From Sediminibacterium sp. C3 (GTDB lineage: Bacteria; Bacteroidota; Bacteroidia; Chitinophagales; Chitinophagaceae), in assembly GCF_000508085.1 (NCBI RefSeq), contig NZ_KI669560.1, positions 2,909,476 through 2,973,475 of the forward strand: DNA of 64,000 nucleotides, given 5' to 3'. Under the pieces are notes generated by a model, which was not told the origin of the DNA, did not search any database, and saw only the letters and a program-made list of their open reading frames with translations. Below, piece after piece: positions 22,601 through 31,685 of this stretch (position 1 is the first letter of the stretch; every line of letters begins with the position of its first letter). The position numbers were made by a program, and so were the translations under genes.

Positions 22601-22850
22601 TTGTTGCTGCAAACTCAAAAGGCGTATGCCCTACAGCTGTTACCACAACAATTGCTCCCTGCTTCACTTTAAAGCTGAATTTTCCCAGCTCATCGGCACG
22701 AGTGATGTTTTTTGTGCCTTTTTCCTGCACGGTTGCGTTAGGCACTGGACCTCGGTCGTCGGTCACCTGCCCCTGCACAAGAACTGTTTGAGCGAATGTT
22801 GCTATGCTAAATAGCAACGAAGCCGCCAACAGTGTCAGACTTTTTCTCAT
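19626..22850 (-). CDS. SusC/RagA-family TonB-linked outer-membrane receptor
   Basis: A 1074-residue receptor with signal peptide (1-20, ATFAQ), a carboxypeptidase-D-like domain (about 25-100), a plug with LNNALAGKVAGVQ and GSGRAGNGAI-type segments (about 125-230, SRAGNGAIVVTTKKG) and a large barrel. It imports oligomers captured by the SusD partner, driven by TonB. No STN domain is present, so it is not expected to signal to an anti-sigma factor. Two adjacent 29-bp repeats upstream (22885-22942) may control it. Confidence 0.95.
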   Translation of the reverse strand: MRKSLTLLAASLLFSIATFAQTVLVQGQVTDDRGPVPNATVQEKGTKNITRADELGKFSFKVKQGAIVVVTAVGHTPFEFAATTGFQNVKIATVAGELEEVFVTSAFGVKKSQRTTPFSSQVINSEQLNVIRQPNLNNALAGKVAGVQFRGQSSAKLNDQGFLRIRGGGSLTDGDGAIYVVDGTITSSFDINPDDIEDLTVLKGANATALFGSRAGNGAIVVTTKKGRKGKGIGVEVNQSTMFDKAAFMPRYQNEYGGGDGGWLTFTYNPTMPAEWQALNGKRYRDFTDDASWGPKIDGSEYIPWYAFIPGHSRSGKTASFTPQPNNARDFWNTGVTSNTNVSFSQNNGAGQSLRVSYTNQNIKGMLPNSKSQRHTLNTNFSMDLGSFLTIGANLTYTNQLISGDFNDGYSNNSSGNFSQWFHRDLDINILKELADIRTPIGTIPSWNFRRNPGSWSAAAPQNSVWAGNYWYNPFTYFNNIQRDQRRDRLYGDINMTVKFSKNLKFKGSIRKDQFSRNLENIDPNILQTSGGQTGLLASYATHNRINSEWNFEGILSYNNTFGDFVVAANVGANRLNIRQREVAMNTNNGLNVPGLYAISNSKTVPTITNTRSDQQANSLFAFGDVEYKKFLSLTWAVRNDWFSTLPAGNNSLLSPSVGGAFVFSEFTKSALPWLNFGKVFGSWGKKPKALNPYALNLNYSVNPLLWGTNFLMSTPNGSPDANLRGALTTTWEAGIDLRFAKNKVRLNATYYNENNKNEPLAVSVSGVSGFTSQTINAAWISRQGIELELGVDIMKKKDFNWTVNTTAAYLLDNKVRALAPGLTSYTLAGGSFGTRFARAFHFVGQQWGMLRGGGIKRNADGQPLITTNGFSGGLGWYQADATKDWGSVVPKFTGGLQNFFSYKNFNLGLTFDYQLGGRFFSLSEQWGTFSGLMEQTAGLNDKGNPIRDAVSAGGGVRVTGVDARDGRTPVDIYVDAYDYFHQFYYQQIAEPFVHKLSYAKLRELSLGYSIPTNKLGKFGKSIQGASVSLTARNLFFIYRDSKNFDPSEISGVQGEDGQMPGARTIGFNVKVSF

Positions 22851-22884
22851 GTGTTAGATTTTTGATTTAGAAAAATTGTTAAAA

Positions 22885-22942
22885 TTTTTAACAATACCGC
22901 TAATATAAATCAATTTTTAACACTACCGTCTATATAAATTGA
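22885..22942 (-). promoter_or_regulatory. Two adjacent 29-bp direct repeats upstream of susC-like gene
   Basis: 22885-22913 and 22914-22942 are tandem copies, 22 of 29 bases identical, each with TTTTTAACA or TTTTTAACAC-type starts, TACCG in the middle and ATATAAAT. They lie 35-92 bp before the receptor start, a good position for an operator array or upstream activator sites. Confidence 0.6.
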
Positions 22943-23009
22943 CTTTTTCTTAATATTACTGAATTTTAATCGCTGTTGCATTTTTTTAACCGTTCCTCCT
23001 TAAAATCGG

Positions 23010-23017
23010 TAATTTTG
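23010..23017 (+). promoter_or_regulatory. -7 box of folD
   Basis: TAATTTTG ends only 4 bp before the folD ATG. If used, the mRNA would be essentially leaderless. Confidence 0.5.
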
Positions 23018-23021
23018 CGCC

Positions 23022-23900
23022 ATGTTAGTATTAGATGGCAAGCTGGCTTCAGCAGCAGTAAAAGAAGATCTGAAAGTAAAAACCGCTGAATTACGTGAAA
23101 AAGGCCTTCCCGCCCCTCACCTGGCGGCCATTCTAGTAGGTAATAACGGCGCCAGCGAAACCTATGTGGCCAGCAAGGTCAAAAACTGTGATGAAACTGG
23201 TTTTGAGTCAACCCTGATCCGCCTGCCGGAAGACACTACCGAATCTATCTTATTAGAAACCATAGAATCGCTGAACCAGAACCCGGATATTGACGGCATA
23301 TTGGTTCAACTTCCCTTGCCTAAACATATCAGTGAAGAAAAAGTGATAGAAACCATTGATCCCCGAAAGGATGTGGATGGTTTTCATCCCAGCAATATCG
23401 GTCGTTTGGTACAAGGGCTTCCTACTTTTATTCCCGCTACTCCTTACGGTATCTTATTAATGCTGAAACATTTTAACATTCCTACCAAAGGAAAACACGC
23501 GGTGGTGATTGGTCGCAGCAATATTGTGGGCAGACCCATGAGCATACTATTAAGTAGTAATATTCCGCAGGGAAACTGTACGGTAACCCTTTGTCATTCT
23601 CATACACCCAACCTGAAAGAAATTTGTCAGCAAGCCGATATACTGGTGGCCGCTTTAGGAAAACCAGAGTTTGTTACGCCTGATATGGTAAAACCAGGTG
23701 CCGTTATTATTGATGTGGGCATTACCCGTGTTGCGGATGCAACAGCCAAGAAAGGATTCAGAATTAAAGGGGATGTACACTACGATTCTGTTGCAGCTGT
23801 GGCCAGTGCCATTACTCCGGTTCCGGGCGGCGTGGGTTTAATGACCATTGCAGGATTACTGAAAAATACATTACAGGCATACTTAAACAACAGAGGATAA
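23022..23900 (+). CDS. folD: Methylenetetrahydrofolate dehydrogenase/cyclohydrolase
   Basis: A 292-residue bifunctional FolD. It interconverts 5,10-methylene-THF and 10-formyl-THF in the cytoplasm. The catalytic lysine motif YVASKVKNCDETG (about 48-60), VQLPLPKH (about 100-107) and the cofactor motif GRSNIVGRP (about 165-173) are visible. It overlaps queE by one base (TAATG). Confidence 0.97.
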   Translation: MLVLDGKLASAAVKEDLKVKTAELREKGLPAPHLAAILVGNNGASETYVASKVKNCDETGFESTLIRLPEDTTESILLETIESLNQNPDIDGILVQLPLPKHISEEKVIETIDPRKDVDGFHPSNIGRLVQGLPTFIPATPYGILLMLKHFNIPTKGKHAVVIGRSNIVGRPMSILLSSNIPQGNCTVTLCHSHTPNLKEICQQADILVAALGKPEFVTPDMVKPGAVIIDVGITRVADATAKKGFRIKGDVHYDSVAAVASAITPVPGGVGLMTIAGLLKNTLQAYLNNRG

Positions 23901-24514
23901 TGCAGTTGCCAGAGGGATCATCATTGCCGGTTATGGAAGCCTTCTACACATTGCAGGGAGAGGGCGCCCATCAGGGACGCGCTGCCTATTTTATCAGACT
24001 GGGCGGATGCGATGTGGGCTGTGTTTGGTGCGATGTAAAAGATAGCTGGGATGCCAGCAAACATCCGGTTGTATCTGTGGATGAAATTGTAGCCAAAGCA
24101 AGTAGCTATCCCGGAAGGCTCGCCGTAATTACTGGTGGAGAACCCTTATTGCACAAGCTGGATATTTTAACGGAAACATTGCATGCCGCAGGGTTTGAAA
24201 CCAATATGGAAACCTCGGGTTCTTCTCCGTTGAGTGGTCATTGGGACTGGATCTGTTTATCCCCCAAAAAATTCAAAGCGCCATTACCGGAAGTGGTTGA
24301 AAAGGCCAACGAACTAAAAGTGGTTGTTTTTAATAAACACGATTTTAAATGGGCAGAAGAATATGCTGCACAGGTACCTGATACCTGTCAATTGTTTCTG
24401 CAACCTGAATGGGAAAAAGCCAGTGAAATGACGCCCCTGATCCTGGACTATATCAAAGAAAATCCCAAGTGGCGTTTGAGTTTACAAGTGCATAAATATT
24501 TGAATATCCCCTAA
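23900..24514 (+). CDS. queE: 7-carboxy-7-deazaguanine synthase
   Basis: A 204-residue radical SAM enzyme that turns 6-carboxytetrahydropterin into 7-carboxy-7-deazaguanine on the queuosine/preQ0 pathway. The iron-sulfur motif is CxxxCxxC (GGCDVGCVWCD, about 30-40), typical of the QueE CxxxCxxC or CxxxCxPhiC arrangement, and GGEPLLH is the SAM-binding GGE motif. The start overlaps the folD stop, so translation is coupled. Other queuosine genes are not in the window. Confidence 0.92.
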   Translation: MQLPEGSSLPVMEAFYTLQGEGAHQGRAAYFIRLGGCDVGCVWCDVKDSWDASKHPVVSVDEIVAKASSYPGRLAVITGGEPLLHKLDILTETLHAAGFETNMETSGSSPLSGHWDWICLSPKKFKAPLPEVVEKANELKVVVFNKHDFKWAEEYAAQVPDTCQLFLQPEWEKASEMTPLILDYIKENPKWRLSLQVHKYLNIP

Positions 24515-24572
24515 TTGTCACTGCTTTGTAAAAAGCGATTTTCATTTTCTCGTTCTACAGTTTCATGACAAT

Positions 24573-24613
24573 TCACGACAAATGCGAATGCAAATTTGCA
24601 ATCTAATTCGTGA
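24573..24613. promoter_or_regulatory. Dyad before the haem-type receptor gene
   Basis: TGCAAATTTGCA (24589-24600) is a perfect 12-bp palindrome enclosed by TCACGA/TCGTGA (24573-24578/24608-24613). It ends 3 bp before the ATG at 24616, where an operator or a start-site hairpin could act. Confidence 0.45.
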
Positions 24614-24615
24614 GT

Positions 24616-26714
24616 ATGATCAAGCGGTTAATGTTCCCCCTTTGCGCAGGATTCCTTTCACAAACTTTGATTGCGCAAAATATTCCAGCTAAACAAAAAG
24701 ATACACTTAACGGTGAGAATGCCATTACCGTTTTTACCGCTACCAAAACAGAGAGAAAGCTGACCAATGTAGCCGTTCCCGTTCAGATCATTTCACAAAA
24801 AACCATTCAGCAGGCTGGCTCACTTCGTTTATCAGATATTCTTTCTGAACAAACCGGATTGTTCATGACCAATGGATTTGGAACCGGTGTAAGCATGCAG
24901 GGTTTAAATCCTGACTATACATTGATACTGATTGATGGAGAGCCCTTAATAGGAAGAATGAGTGGGGTTTTGGATTTAAAAAGAATTACCGTTGGGAATA
25001 TCAAGCAAATTGAAATTGTGAGAGGACCATCTTCCAGTTTGTATGGTAGTGAAGCCATGGCAGGTGTTATTAATATTATCACTGACAAATCAAAAGTAAA
25101 TGCGCTTGGATTAACTGCCCGATACGGCACTTATAATACTGCTGATTTTGGTTTAAAAGGAAGCATCAGAAACAATCGCATCAATTACCAGGGTTTTGGA
25201 AACTATTATCGCACTGATGGTTTCAGTATCCGCCCCAACAGCAGAGAAAGAAGCATTGCTCCCATTGAAAGAATTACCCAGCAACACCAACTAGGTTACA
25301 GAATCAGTGACCGTACACAAGTAAGTGTTTCCTTCAGATTAAATAACGAAACCATCAAGAACAATATTACCGTTACGAATAATGGCAACTCCATTAACTC
25401 TGTTGGTTATGAAAAAAATAACGACCTGAATACGACTTTACAATTGGCCCATAAGTTCAATGAAAAAGTAAAAACACTACACGTATTTACGGCACTTATT
25501 TTAAAAGTATTCAGGATTTGATTACCGATAACGGCGCACCTTATGTAGATGAATTCAGACAAAGTTTTGGCAGAGCAGAAAACCAGACTGATATACAATT
25601 CAACGAACGTCTGGAAATGAATGTGGGGGGTGGATATATCCATGAAACAGCCAGAAGTACCCGCTACGATAATAGCAGCAGTGTTAAAACCAATCGAATT
25701 GGATATGCTTATCTGCAAACAGAATGGAAAGCCCTTGATCAATTGACTTTGATTGGCGGTGCCCGTTACGATCACAACGAATTATTTGCCGCGGCCTTCA
25801 GTCCCAAACTGGCTTTACAATATAAAATCAACTCAAAGCTTTCGGTGAAAGCCAGTGTAGGAAGGGGTTTCAAAGCTCCAGACTTCAGACAGCTCTACTT
25901 AAATTTTACCAACACAGCTGCCGGAAGCTATAGCGTATTCGGCTCTGTGGAAGCACAAAAAATTATTACCGAGTTAAACAGACTCGGACAAATCAGCAGT
26001 CTGGAACCTGCTTTTTACGGATTGAGCACTTTAAAACCGGAGTTCTCTACCGGATTTAATCTGGGAGTACATTTTCAGGATGCAAAATGGTCGGTTAGTG
26101 CCAATATTTTCAGAAACAATATTGAAAACTTAATCGACAGCAGACTGGTAGCTTACCGAACCGGCGGCGCACAAATTTTCAGTTACCTCAATGTAAAAAA
26201 TGCCTTTACTCAGGGCATTGAAACCGATGTGCAACACAAAGTCAATAAGCATCTTTCCTTCACTGCAGGCTATCAGTTTTTATTGACTGGTGATCAGGCA
26301 GAGATTGATGCCATTAATGCCGGCAAAGTTTTCACCAGAGACCAGAATGGTTTCAGCAGAAGAATGAACAGAAGCGAATATGTGGGCTTACCCAACAGAA
26401 GCAAGCATATGGCCAACTTCAAAATTCTATATACGAAGAATGCCTTCTTTGCCAACACCCGTTTGATTTACAGAAGCAAATGGACAACAACTGACACAGA
26501 CGGCAATGGTCTTTTCAATAGCAACGATGCATTTGCAAAAGGGTATTTGCAAGTGAATGCTGCTGCAGGATATGAATTCAACAAAGGGCTTAGCGTTCAG
26601 GCTGGTACCGATAACTTATTCAACTATACCGATGTAATTAACCTTCCCAATTTACCGGGCAGAACTTTTTATGTAACTGTATCTTATCAATTTTTTAATA
26701 AAAACCCTAAATAA
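24616..26714 (+). pseudogene. TonB-dependent receptor (haem type) broken by a frameshift
   Basis: The reading frame opens with a signal peptide (MIKRLMFPLC...LIAQ), a plug domain with EIVRGPSSSLYGSEAMAGVINII, and continues to about 25470. There it shifts, and the rest of the barrel reads on in another frame to 26714, ending with a normal barrel C-terminus (RTFYVTVSYQFF). The break lies in gtaaaaacac near 25468-25475: one more A would restore the frame as KNTTRIYGTYFKSIQD. The second part is also marked by an unlikely TTG start. It may be a real mutation, phase-variable slippage, or a sequencing error in the A-run. The gene is TAATG-coupled to an HmuY-like gene, so haem uptake is likely. Confidence 0.85.
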
Positions 26715-27373
26715 TGAGCAAGATGAAAAAGATGATTTTAGTGTTAGGCATTGCAGTAGGATTTGCAGCGTGTTCAAAAGAAGACAACGGAGGAAGTACC
26801 AATGTGGTTTCAACCATTACCGTAAAAGATTTACCTGCTGATACTATTATTGGCATTACCCCTGGTGCTCCGCCAACAGGTGGCTTCCCTTATGGTGCCG
26901 GTCGCTATACTTTCTTTAGTTTAGAATCCAATAAAATTGTTCCTGCTTCTGATAGTGCCAGCAACAAATGGGATTTAGCTTTCAAAGGAACCACCATTGC
27001 TACCAATAGCGGAAACAGTGGTCCTGGTGGAGCTGGTGCTTTTGTATTTGTTGGTTTATTTGATGATTTAAAAAGCATTCCTGCGGATTCTACTTTCAGA
27101 ATTGACAACGCACCTTCTGCTTTTGCTATTCCTACCGGAAGCAACAGAGCATGGTATGCTTACGATGGTATCAACCAATTGGTGAACCCAATCCCGGGAA
27201 GAGTGTTGGTCATCAGAACTGCAAGCGGCAAATATGCCAAAGTAGAAATCCTGAATTACTACAAAGGAGGTACTACTCCTGCTACTACTGCACCTGATGC
27301 GGTTAAACTAAGTACACAACGTTATTACACTTTCCGTTATACTTACCAGCCTAACGGAACCAAAACTTTCTAA
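26714..27373 (+). CDS. HmuY-family haem-binding lipoprotein
   Basis: A 219-residue lipoprotein (GFAAC, C20 from the first Met) of HmuY type, with the characteristic SNKWDLAFKGTTI segment and a beta-rich rest. HmuY proteins take haem from host or environmental sources and give it to the HmuR receptor. The upstream receptor gene, though frameshifted, ends with a TAATG overlap onto this start. A Met at 26723 is an alternative start. A strong terminator follows. Confidence 0.82.
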   Translation: MSKMKKMILVLGIAVGFAACSKEDNGGSTNVVSTITVKDLPADTIIGITPGAPPTGGFPYGAGRYTFFSLESNKIVPASDSASNKWDLAFKGTTIATNSGNSGPGGAGAFVFVGLFDDLKSIPADSTFRIDNAPSAFAIPTGSNRAWYAYDGINQLVNPIPGRVLVIRTASGKYAKVEILNYYKGGTTPATTAPDAVKLSTQRYYTFRYTYQPNGTKTF

Positions 27374-27399
27374 GGAAAGGTTGTTAAAATCCAATACCG

Positions 27400-27426
27400 A
27401 ACCCGGCCTCGTGCCGGGTTTTTTAT
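27400..27426 (+). terminator. Terminator of the haem-uptake operon
   Basis: AACCCGGC/GCCGGGTT (27400-27407/27413-27420) with a following T-run is a clear intrinsic terminator after the HmuY-like gene. Confidence 0.88.
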
Positions 27427-27477
27427 TTAGAATGGATTTAACAAAGCAACTCCTGAATTTTTACGAACTTGTTCCCG

Positions 27478-29394
27478 ATGAAAAAATGGTTTTGTTTTCT
27501 TCTACTGTTTGCCAGCTGTTTTACACTTACAGCTCAAAGCTATAACCCCGATAAGGTGAATAAAAAAGCAATGGCCTTGTACAACAAAGCCATTGACTTA
27601 TTAAAGGAAGACGCATTAAAAGAAGCCGTTCCTGTTTTGCTAGAAAGTATTCAGGCAGACAAAAATTTTGCAGATGCCTATCTTTCTCTGGCAGGTGTTT
27701 TCGGCGAATTAAAACAATACAAACGCTCTCTGCAATTTTATGAATTGGGCAGGGCATTAGACACGGTATATTTTCAACCCTATTTGCTACCCTACTCTAT
27801 TAATCTGGCAGGGGATGGGCAATTTGAAGCAGCATTAAATGCGGTTACCCAGTTCCTGCAAAATCCCAAACTGAACGACAGAAGCATCCGAAGTGCTGCA
27901 TACAGAAAAAAGACCTTTCAGTTTGCCATTGATTATGCAAAGCAACATGCAGCCGATTCAGGCTATGCTTTCATGCCTGAAAATTTAGGGGACAGTGTCA
28001 ACTCTGCTTCTTCGGAATATTATCCATCGGTTACGGTAACCGATAGTTTGCTGGTGTTTACGCGAAGAGGAAAATTCATGCGGGAAGATTTTTATTCAAG
28101 CACCATTCTCGGTAAACAATTTTCAAAATCGGTTCCGATTGGAGGCCGCATTAATGAAGAAGCTCAGAAGGGTGCCATCACCGTTTCTCAGGATGGAGAA
28201 TGGATGTTGTTTACCGGAAGGTTTGCTGAAAGTGGTTACGATCATTTTGATTTATACATTTCTTACTATACCCCGGATGGATGGAGTGAACCTGAAAACC
28301 TGGGACCTTCCATCAATACTGAATTCTGGGAGAGTGCCCCTAGTTTAAGCCCCGACAAAAGAGTCTTGTATTTCAGCAGCAACCGGCCTGGGGGCTATGG
28401 CAGCAGAGATTTGTATTACAGCGAAAGATTGCCCAATGGAAAGTGGTCTCCTGCCAAAAATATGGGACCGCATATAAACTCAGCCGGAGACGATCAGGCA
28501 CCGTTTATTCATGCAGACAATCAAACTTTGTATTTTACTTCAGATGGATTGCCGGGTTATGGAGGCGCTGATTTATTTGTAACCAGAAAAAACAACAATG
28601 GAGAATGGAGTATTCCCGAGAACCTGGGTTATCCCATTAATACCATTGAGAACGAAGGGAGCATGGCTGTTTCTGCAGACGGGCTTACCGCCTATTATTC
28701 CAGTGATCGTTTCGATAGCAGAGGAGAACTCGATTTGTATCGTTTTCCATTGAAGGAAAAAATAAGACCCATCCGAACACTGTACCTGAAAGGAATTGTT
28801 TCTGATAAAATTACAGGCAAGAAATTGCCCTCTTTAGTAGAGTTAATTGAGAACAAGGATCGTGTGGTATTAATGAAAATTCAGACCGATGAAACAGGTG
28901 GTTATTTTGTAACCCTTCCGGTTGGCAAAGACTATACATTGTCCGTAAACAGAAAAGGCTATCTGCCTTACACTGCTCAGTATTCGCTGGCCAATAAAGA
29001 AGCCGACAGTGTATACATTCAGGATATAGCGCTGGAACCCATTCAATTACACGCCGTATTCACTTTTAAAAATATTGAGTTTGCCATCAATGCTTTTGAC
29101 TTGCCCGCAGCGGCATCCATTGAATTAGACAAGCTGGTGAATCTATTAAATGAGAATCCTTCCTTACAGGTTGAAATAAGCGGACATACCGATAATACCG
29201 GCAAAGAACCTGACAATATTTTACTTTCTAAAAACAGGGCATTGGCGATTGTTCATTATTTAGCATCCAAAGGAATTGCAGCTGAAAGACTCACGCACAA
29301 AGGCTATGGCAGCAGCAAACCCATTGCCGGCAATGATACACCCGAAGGCAGAGCTAAAAACAGAAGAACTTCCGTTGAAATAACCGGACTATAA
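27478..29394 (+). CDS. PorE-like OmpA-family protein
   Basis: A 638-residue exported protein. After the signal (ending near LTAQ; FASC could also be a lipobox) come TPR repeats (about 25-140), four PD40 beta-propeller motifs such as LYFSSNRPGGYGSRDLY (about 225-410), a carboxypeptidase-regulatory-like domain (about 425-510) and an OmpA C-terminal domain (about 530-638, ISGHTDNTG and NRRTSVEI) that binds peptidoglycan. This order matches PorE, the protein thought to anchor the type IX secretion machinery to peptidoglycan, though related proteins exist. I chose the ATG at 27478; the TTG at 27469 adds three residues. Confidence 0.8.
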   Translation: MKKWFCFLLLFASCFTLTAQSYNPDKVNKKAMALYNKAIDLLKEDALKEAVPVLLESIQADKNFADAYLSLAGVFGELKQYKRSLQFYELGRALDTVYFQPYLLPYSINLAGDGQFEAALNAVTQFLQNPKLNDRSIRSAAYRKKTFQFAIDYAKQHAADSGYAFMPENLGDSVNSASSEYYPSVTVTDSLLVFTRRGKFMREDFYSSTILGKQFSKSVPIGGRINEEAQKGAITVSQDGEWMLFTGRFAESGYDHFDLYISYYTPDGWSEPENLGPSINTEFWESAPSLSPDKRVLYFSSNRPGGYGSRDLYYSERLPNGKWSPAKNMGPHINSAGDDQAPFIHADNQTLYFTSDGLPGYGGADLFVTRKNNNGEWSIPENLGYPINTIENEGSMAVSADGLTAYYSSDRFDSRGELDLYRFPLKEKIRPIRTLYLKGIVSDKITGKKLPSLVELIENKDRVVLMKIQTDETGGYFVTLPVGKDYTLSVNRKGYLPYTAQYSLANKEADSVYIQDIALEPIQLHAVFTFKNIEFAINAFDLPAAASIELDKLVNLLNENPSLQVEISGHTDNTGKEPDNILLSKNRALAIVHYLASKGIAAERLTHKGYGSSKPIAGNDTPEGRAKNRRTSVEITGL

Positions 29395-29449
29395 GGTATT
29401 CCTACCTGATGGTTTTATAGCAGATGCTTTAGTTTTCGCAAAAGCATTT

Positions 29450-30532
29450 ATGGATGATTCTTTGTACAATAAAATTGCCTTTACGCTGATTCCTTCCATA
29501 GGTCCTGTTACCCGTAAATTGTTGTTGGAAACATTTGCCTCGGTTGAAAATATTTTTAGTGCCTCAGTGGCTGACCTCTGCGAGGTAAGAGGTGTTGGTG
29601 AAAAAATGGCAAAGGAAATAAAGCAATTTCAACCTGCTGAAAAAACAACAGAGATGTTGCAGTTTATTCAGCAACACCGGATCAGACCCCTCTTTATTAC
29701 CGAGGCAGATTATCCGCAGAAACTAAAAGAATGTCCGGATGCACCCACCCTCTTGTATTACAAAGGAACCGCCGATGTAAATGCAGCTAAAATCATCAGC
29801 ATTGTGGGGACCAGAATGCCCACTGCCTATGGGTATCATATCATTGAATCGCTTCTGAAAGCACTGCCCAAAGAAGTCCTGATTGTCAGTGGTCTGGCCA
29901 TGGGTATTGATACCATTGCGCATCAGCTGGCTTTGGAAAACGGTTTGCAAACCATTGGCGTGCTCGCACATGGATTGGATGAAATCTATCCTCCCCCCAA
30001 TAAAAACCTGGCCAGAGCCATGTTGCAGCAAGGTGGATTGCTAACTGAGTTTCATTGCAAAACCATTCCGGAGAAATACAATTTCCCAAAGAGAAACCGG
30101 GTGGTAGCAGGAATGGCAGATGCAACAATTGTGATAGAAACTGCTTTAAAAGGGGGCAGCACCATTACAGCAGATTTCGCTTCTCAATACCATCGGGAAG
30201 TGATTGCAGTACCTGGTAGAATTACCGATCAGCGAAGCAGGGGATGCAATAAACTCATTCAGGAAAACCGGGCTTCTATTTATATCAATCCGGAAGATTT
30301 GTTGCAGCAATTAAACTGGGTGCCTGCTTCGGCACCACTAACAGAAATAGAAAAAAGCTGCATTGCTTTTTTAAAGTCAAAGGAATTGTTTTCGCAGGAT
30401 GAATTGCTTGCTTTTACGCAACTGGATTTTGGCGGATTGGCCAGCCTTGTTTTTGAATTGGAGACCAAACAAATTATTCAGGTCTTACCTGGCAATCAAA
30501 TCACGCTGATGCCCGCTTATTATTCCATTTAA
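29450..30532 (+). CDS. dprA: DNA-processing protein DprA
   Basis: A 360-residue DprA/Smf protein. A helix-hairpin-helix region (about 10-65, VRGVGEKMAKEI), the Rossmann-like core with GTRMPTAYG and GLAMGIDTIAH (about 105-270), and a C-terminal winged helix (about 295-355) are visible. It loads RecA onto incoming single-stranded DNA in transformation. Its 3' end overlaps the convergent MFS gene by 32 bp. Confidence 0.93.
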   Translation: MDDSLYNKIAFTLIPSIGPVTRKLLLETFASVENIFSASVADLCEVRGVGEKMAKEIKQFQPAEKTTEMLQFIQQHRIRPLFITEADYPQKLKECPDAPTLLYYKGTADVNAAKIISIVGTRMPTAYGYHIIESLLKALPKEVLIVSGLAMGIDTIAHQLALENGLQTIGVLAHGLDEIYPPPNKNLARAMLQQGGLLTEFHCKTIPEKYNFPKRNRVVAGMADATIVIETALKGGSTITADFASQYHREVIAVPGRITDQRSRGCNKLIQENRASIYINPEDLLQQLNWVPASAPLTEIEKSCIAFLKSKELFSQDELLAFTQLDFGGLASLVFELETKQIIQVLPGNQITLMPAYYSI

Positions 30533-31685
30533 CCAGGAGTAAGCAAGCCAGCAAAGAAAGCACAGCAGGGGTGGCAAAAGCCCATACAAAATAGTTGGCA
30601 TCGTTGTGATAAATCCAACTGGAAAACAAGGCACCGGTTCCAATACCTACTTCCAGGGCAATGTACATGGAAGCAATGGCTTTGCCTCTGTTTTCGGGTT
30701 CGCATAAATCTACTGTCCAGGCAGTAATCACAGGACTGTTGATGCCCCAACTCAGACCATATAAAACGGACCCTGTCAGCATTACCGGCACCGATCCCGC
30801 AAGGGATAATATGGCCATGGCAACCACTAAAGCGGCACTGGATCCAATTAAAACCGGAACCCTGCCATACTGATCAGAAATTTTACCTGCAACAAAACGG
30901 ATGAACAGAGAGGCCACGGTAAAAAAGGCAAAGAATGTCCCCTTGTTGTGCAACCCAAGGTGTTCACTAAAATCGGGTGCAATGGTTAATATGGTTCCAA
31001 TGGAAAAACAAAGCAATAGCGTTATGATGGCAGGCCTTAAAGCAGAAGCATCAAAAATATCGCTGCGCTGAATCTGCAAATCATTCCACTTGAATTTACG
31101 GGCAGTAGGCAGGGTCTCTTTTACATTGTATAAAATGATTACTGATCCCAGTGCTAAAAATGCGGATACATAAAACATGGGATTGTAGCCAAAATTATTT
31201 ACCAGATAACTGCCCAGCATGGGTCCGGCTGAAGCACCAATGGTATAGCCAATGGCCAGTGCACCCATTGCTTCTCCCCTTCTGGATTCATGCACTACAT
31301 CGGCTCCGTATGCAGCCGTAGCAGTGGGCTTGAACCCGGTTGAAAATCCATGCACAAAGCGCAGCAATAAAAAGCCCGCTACAGAGGTAAGTACCGGATA
31401 CAACAAACTGCAAACCACACAAACCAGCGAACCAAAAACCATAACCGGAACCCTGCCAATGGTATCGGTCAGTTTCCCGCTAAAAGGACGGGAAATACCC
31501 GCCATCAGCGTAAATAAAGCGATGATCAGCCCCTTGTATTCCGCTCCGCCTATTTTGGTTAAATACCCCGGCAATTCAGGAATCATCATATTAAAGCTGG
31601 CTGAAAACAAAAAATTGCTGACACAAAGCAATCCAAACTGAAAGGTGAAATAGCGATGATGGGGTTGAATAGTATTGGATTCCAT
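30501..31685 (-). CDS. MFS transporter
   Basis: A 394-residue inner-membrane protein with about 12 helices and the MFS loop motif GKLTDTIGRVPVM, repeated in the second half as GKISDQYGRVPV. It most resembles small-molecule or drug efflux members; the substrate is unknown. The frame is open to 31769, but I use the Met at 31685 (MESNTIQPHH), because the sequence from 31686 to 31784 holds the divergent guaB promoter and a near -7 box (TACCTTCG) on the minus strand. Confidence 0.87.
   Translation of the reverse strand: MESNTIQPHHRYFTFQFGLLCVSNFLFSASFNMMIPELPGYLTKIGGAEYKGLIIALFTLMAGISRPFSGKLTDTIGRVPVMVFGSLVCVVCSLLYPVLTSVAGFLLLRFVHGFSTGFKPTATAAYGADVVHESRRGEAMGALAIGYTIGASAGPMLGSYLVNNFGYNPMFYVSAFLALGSVIILYNVKETLPTARKFKWNDLQIQRSDIFDASALRPAIITLLLCFSIGTILTIAPDFSEHLGLHNKGTFFAFFTVASLFIRFVAGKISDQYGRVPVLIGSSAALVVAMAILSLAGSVPVMLTGSVLYGLSWGINSPVITAWTVDLCEPENRGKAIASMYIALEVGIGTGALFSSWIYHNDANYFVWAFATPAVLSLLACLLLVKWNNKRASA

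Noticed and set aside
18165..22850. A polysaccharide utilisation locus
   Set aside because: Only the SusC/SusD pair is present; no glycoside hydrolase, lyase or sensor gene is near.
24616..26714. Programmed frameshifting in the TonB receptor
   Set aside because: The A-run is short (five A) and no downstream stimulatory structure is visible; a mutation or read error is simpler.
30501..30532. Overlap of dprA and the MFS gene as a regulatory feature
   Set aside because: A 32-bp convergent overlap of two ordinary 3' ends is common and needs no special explanation.
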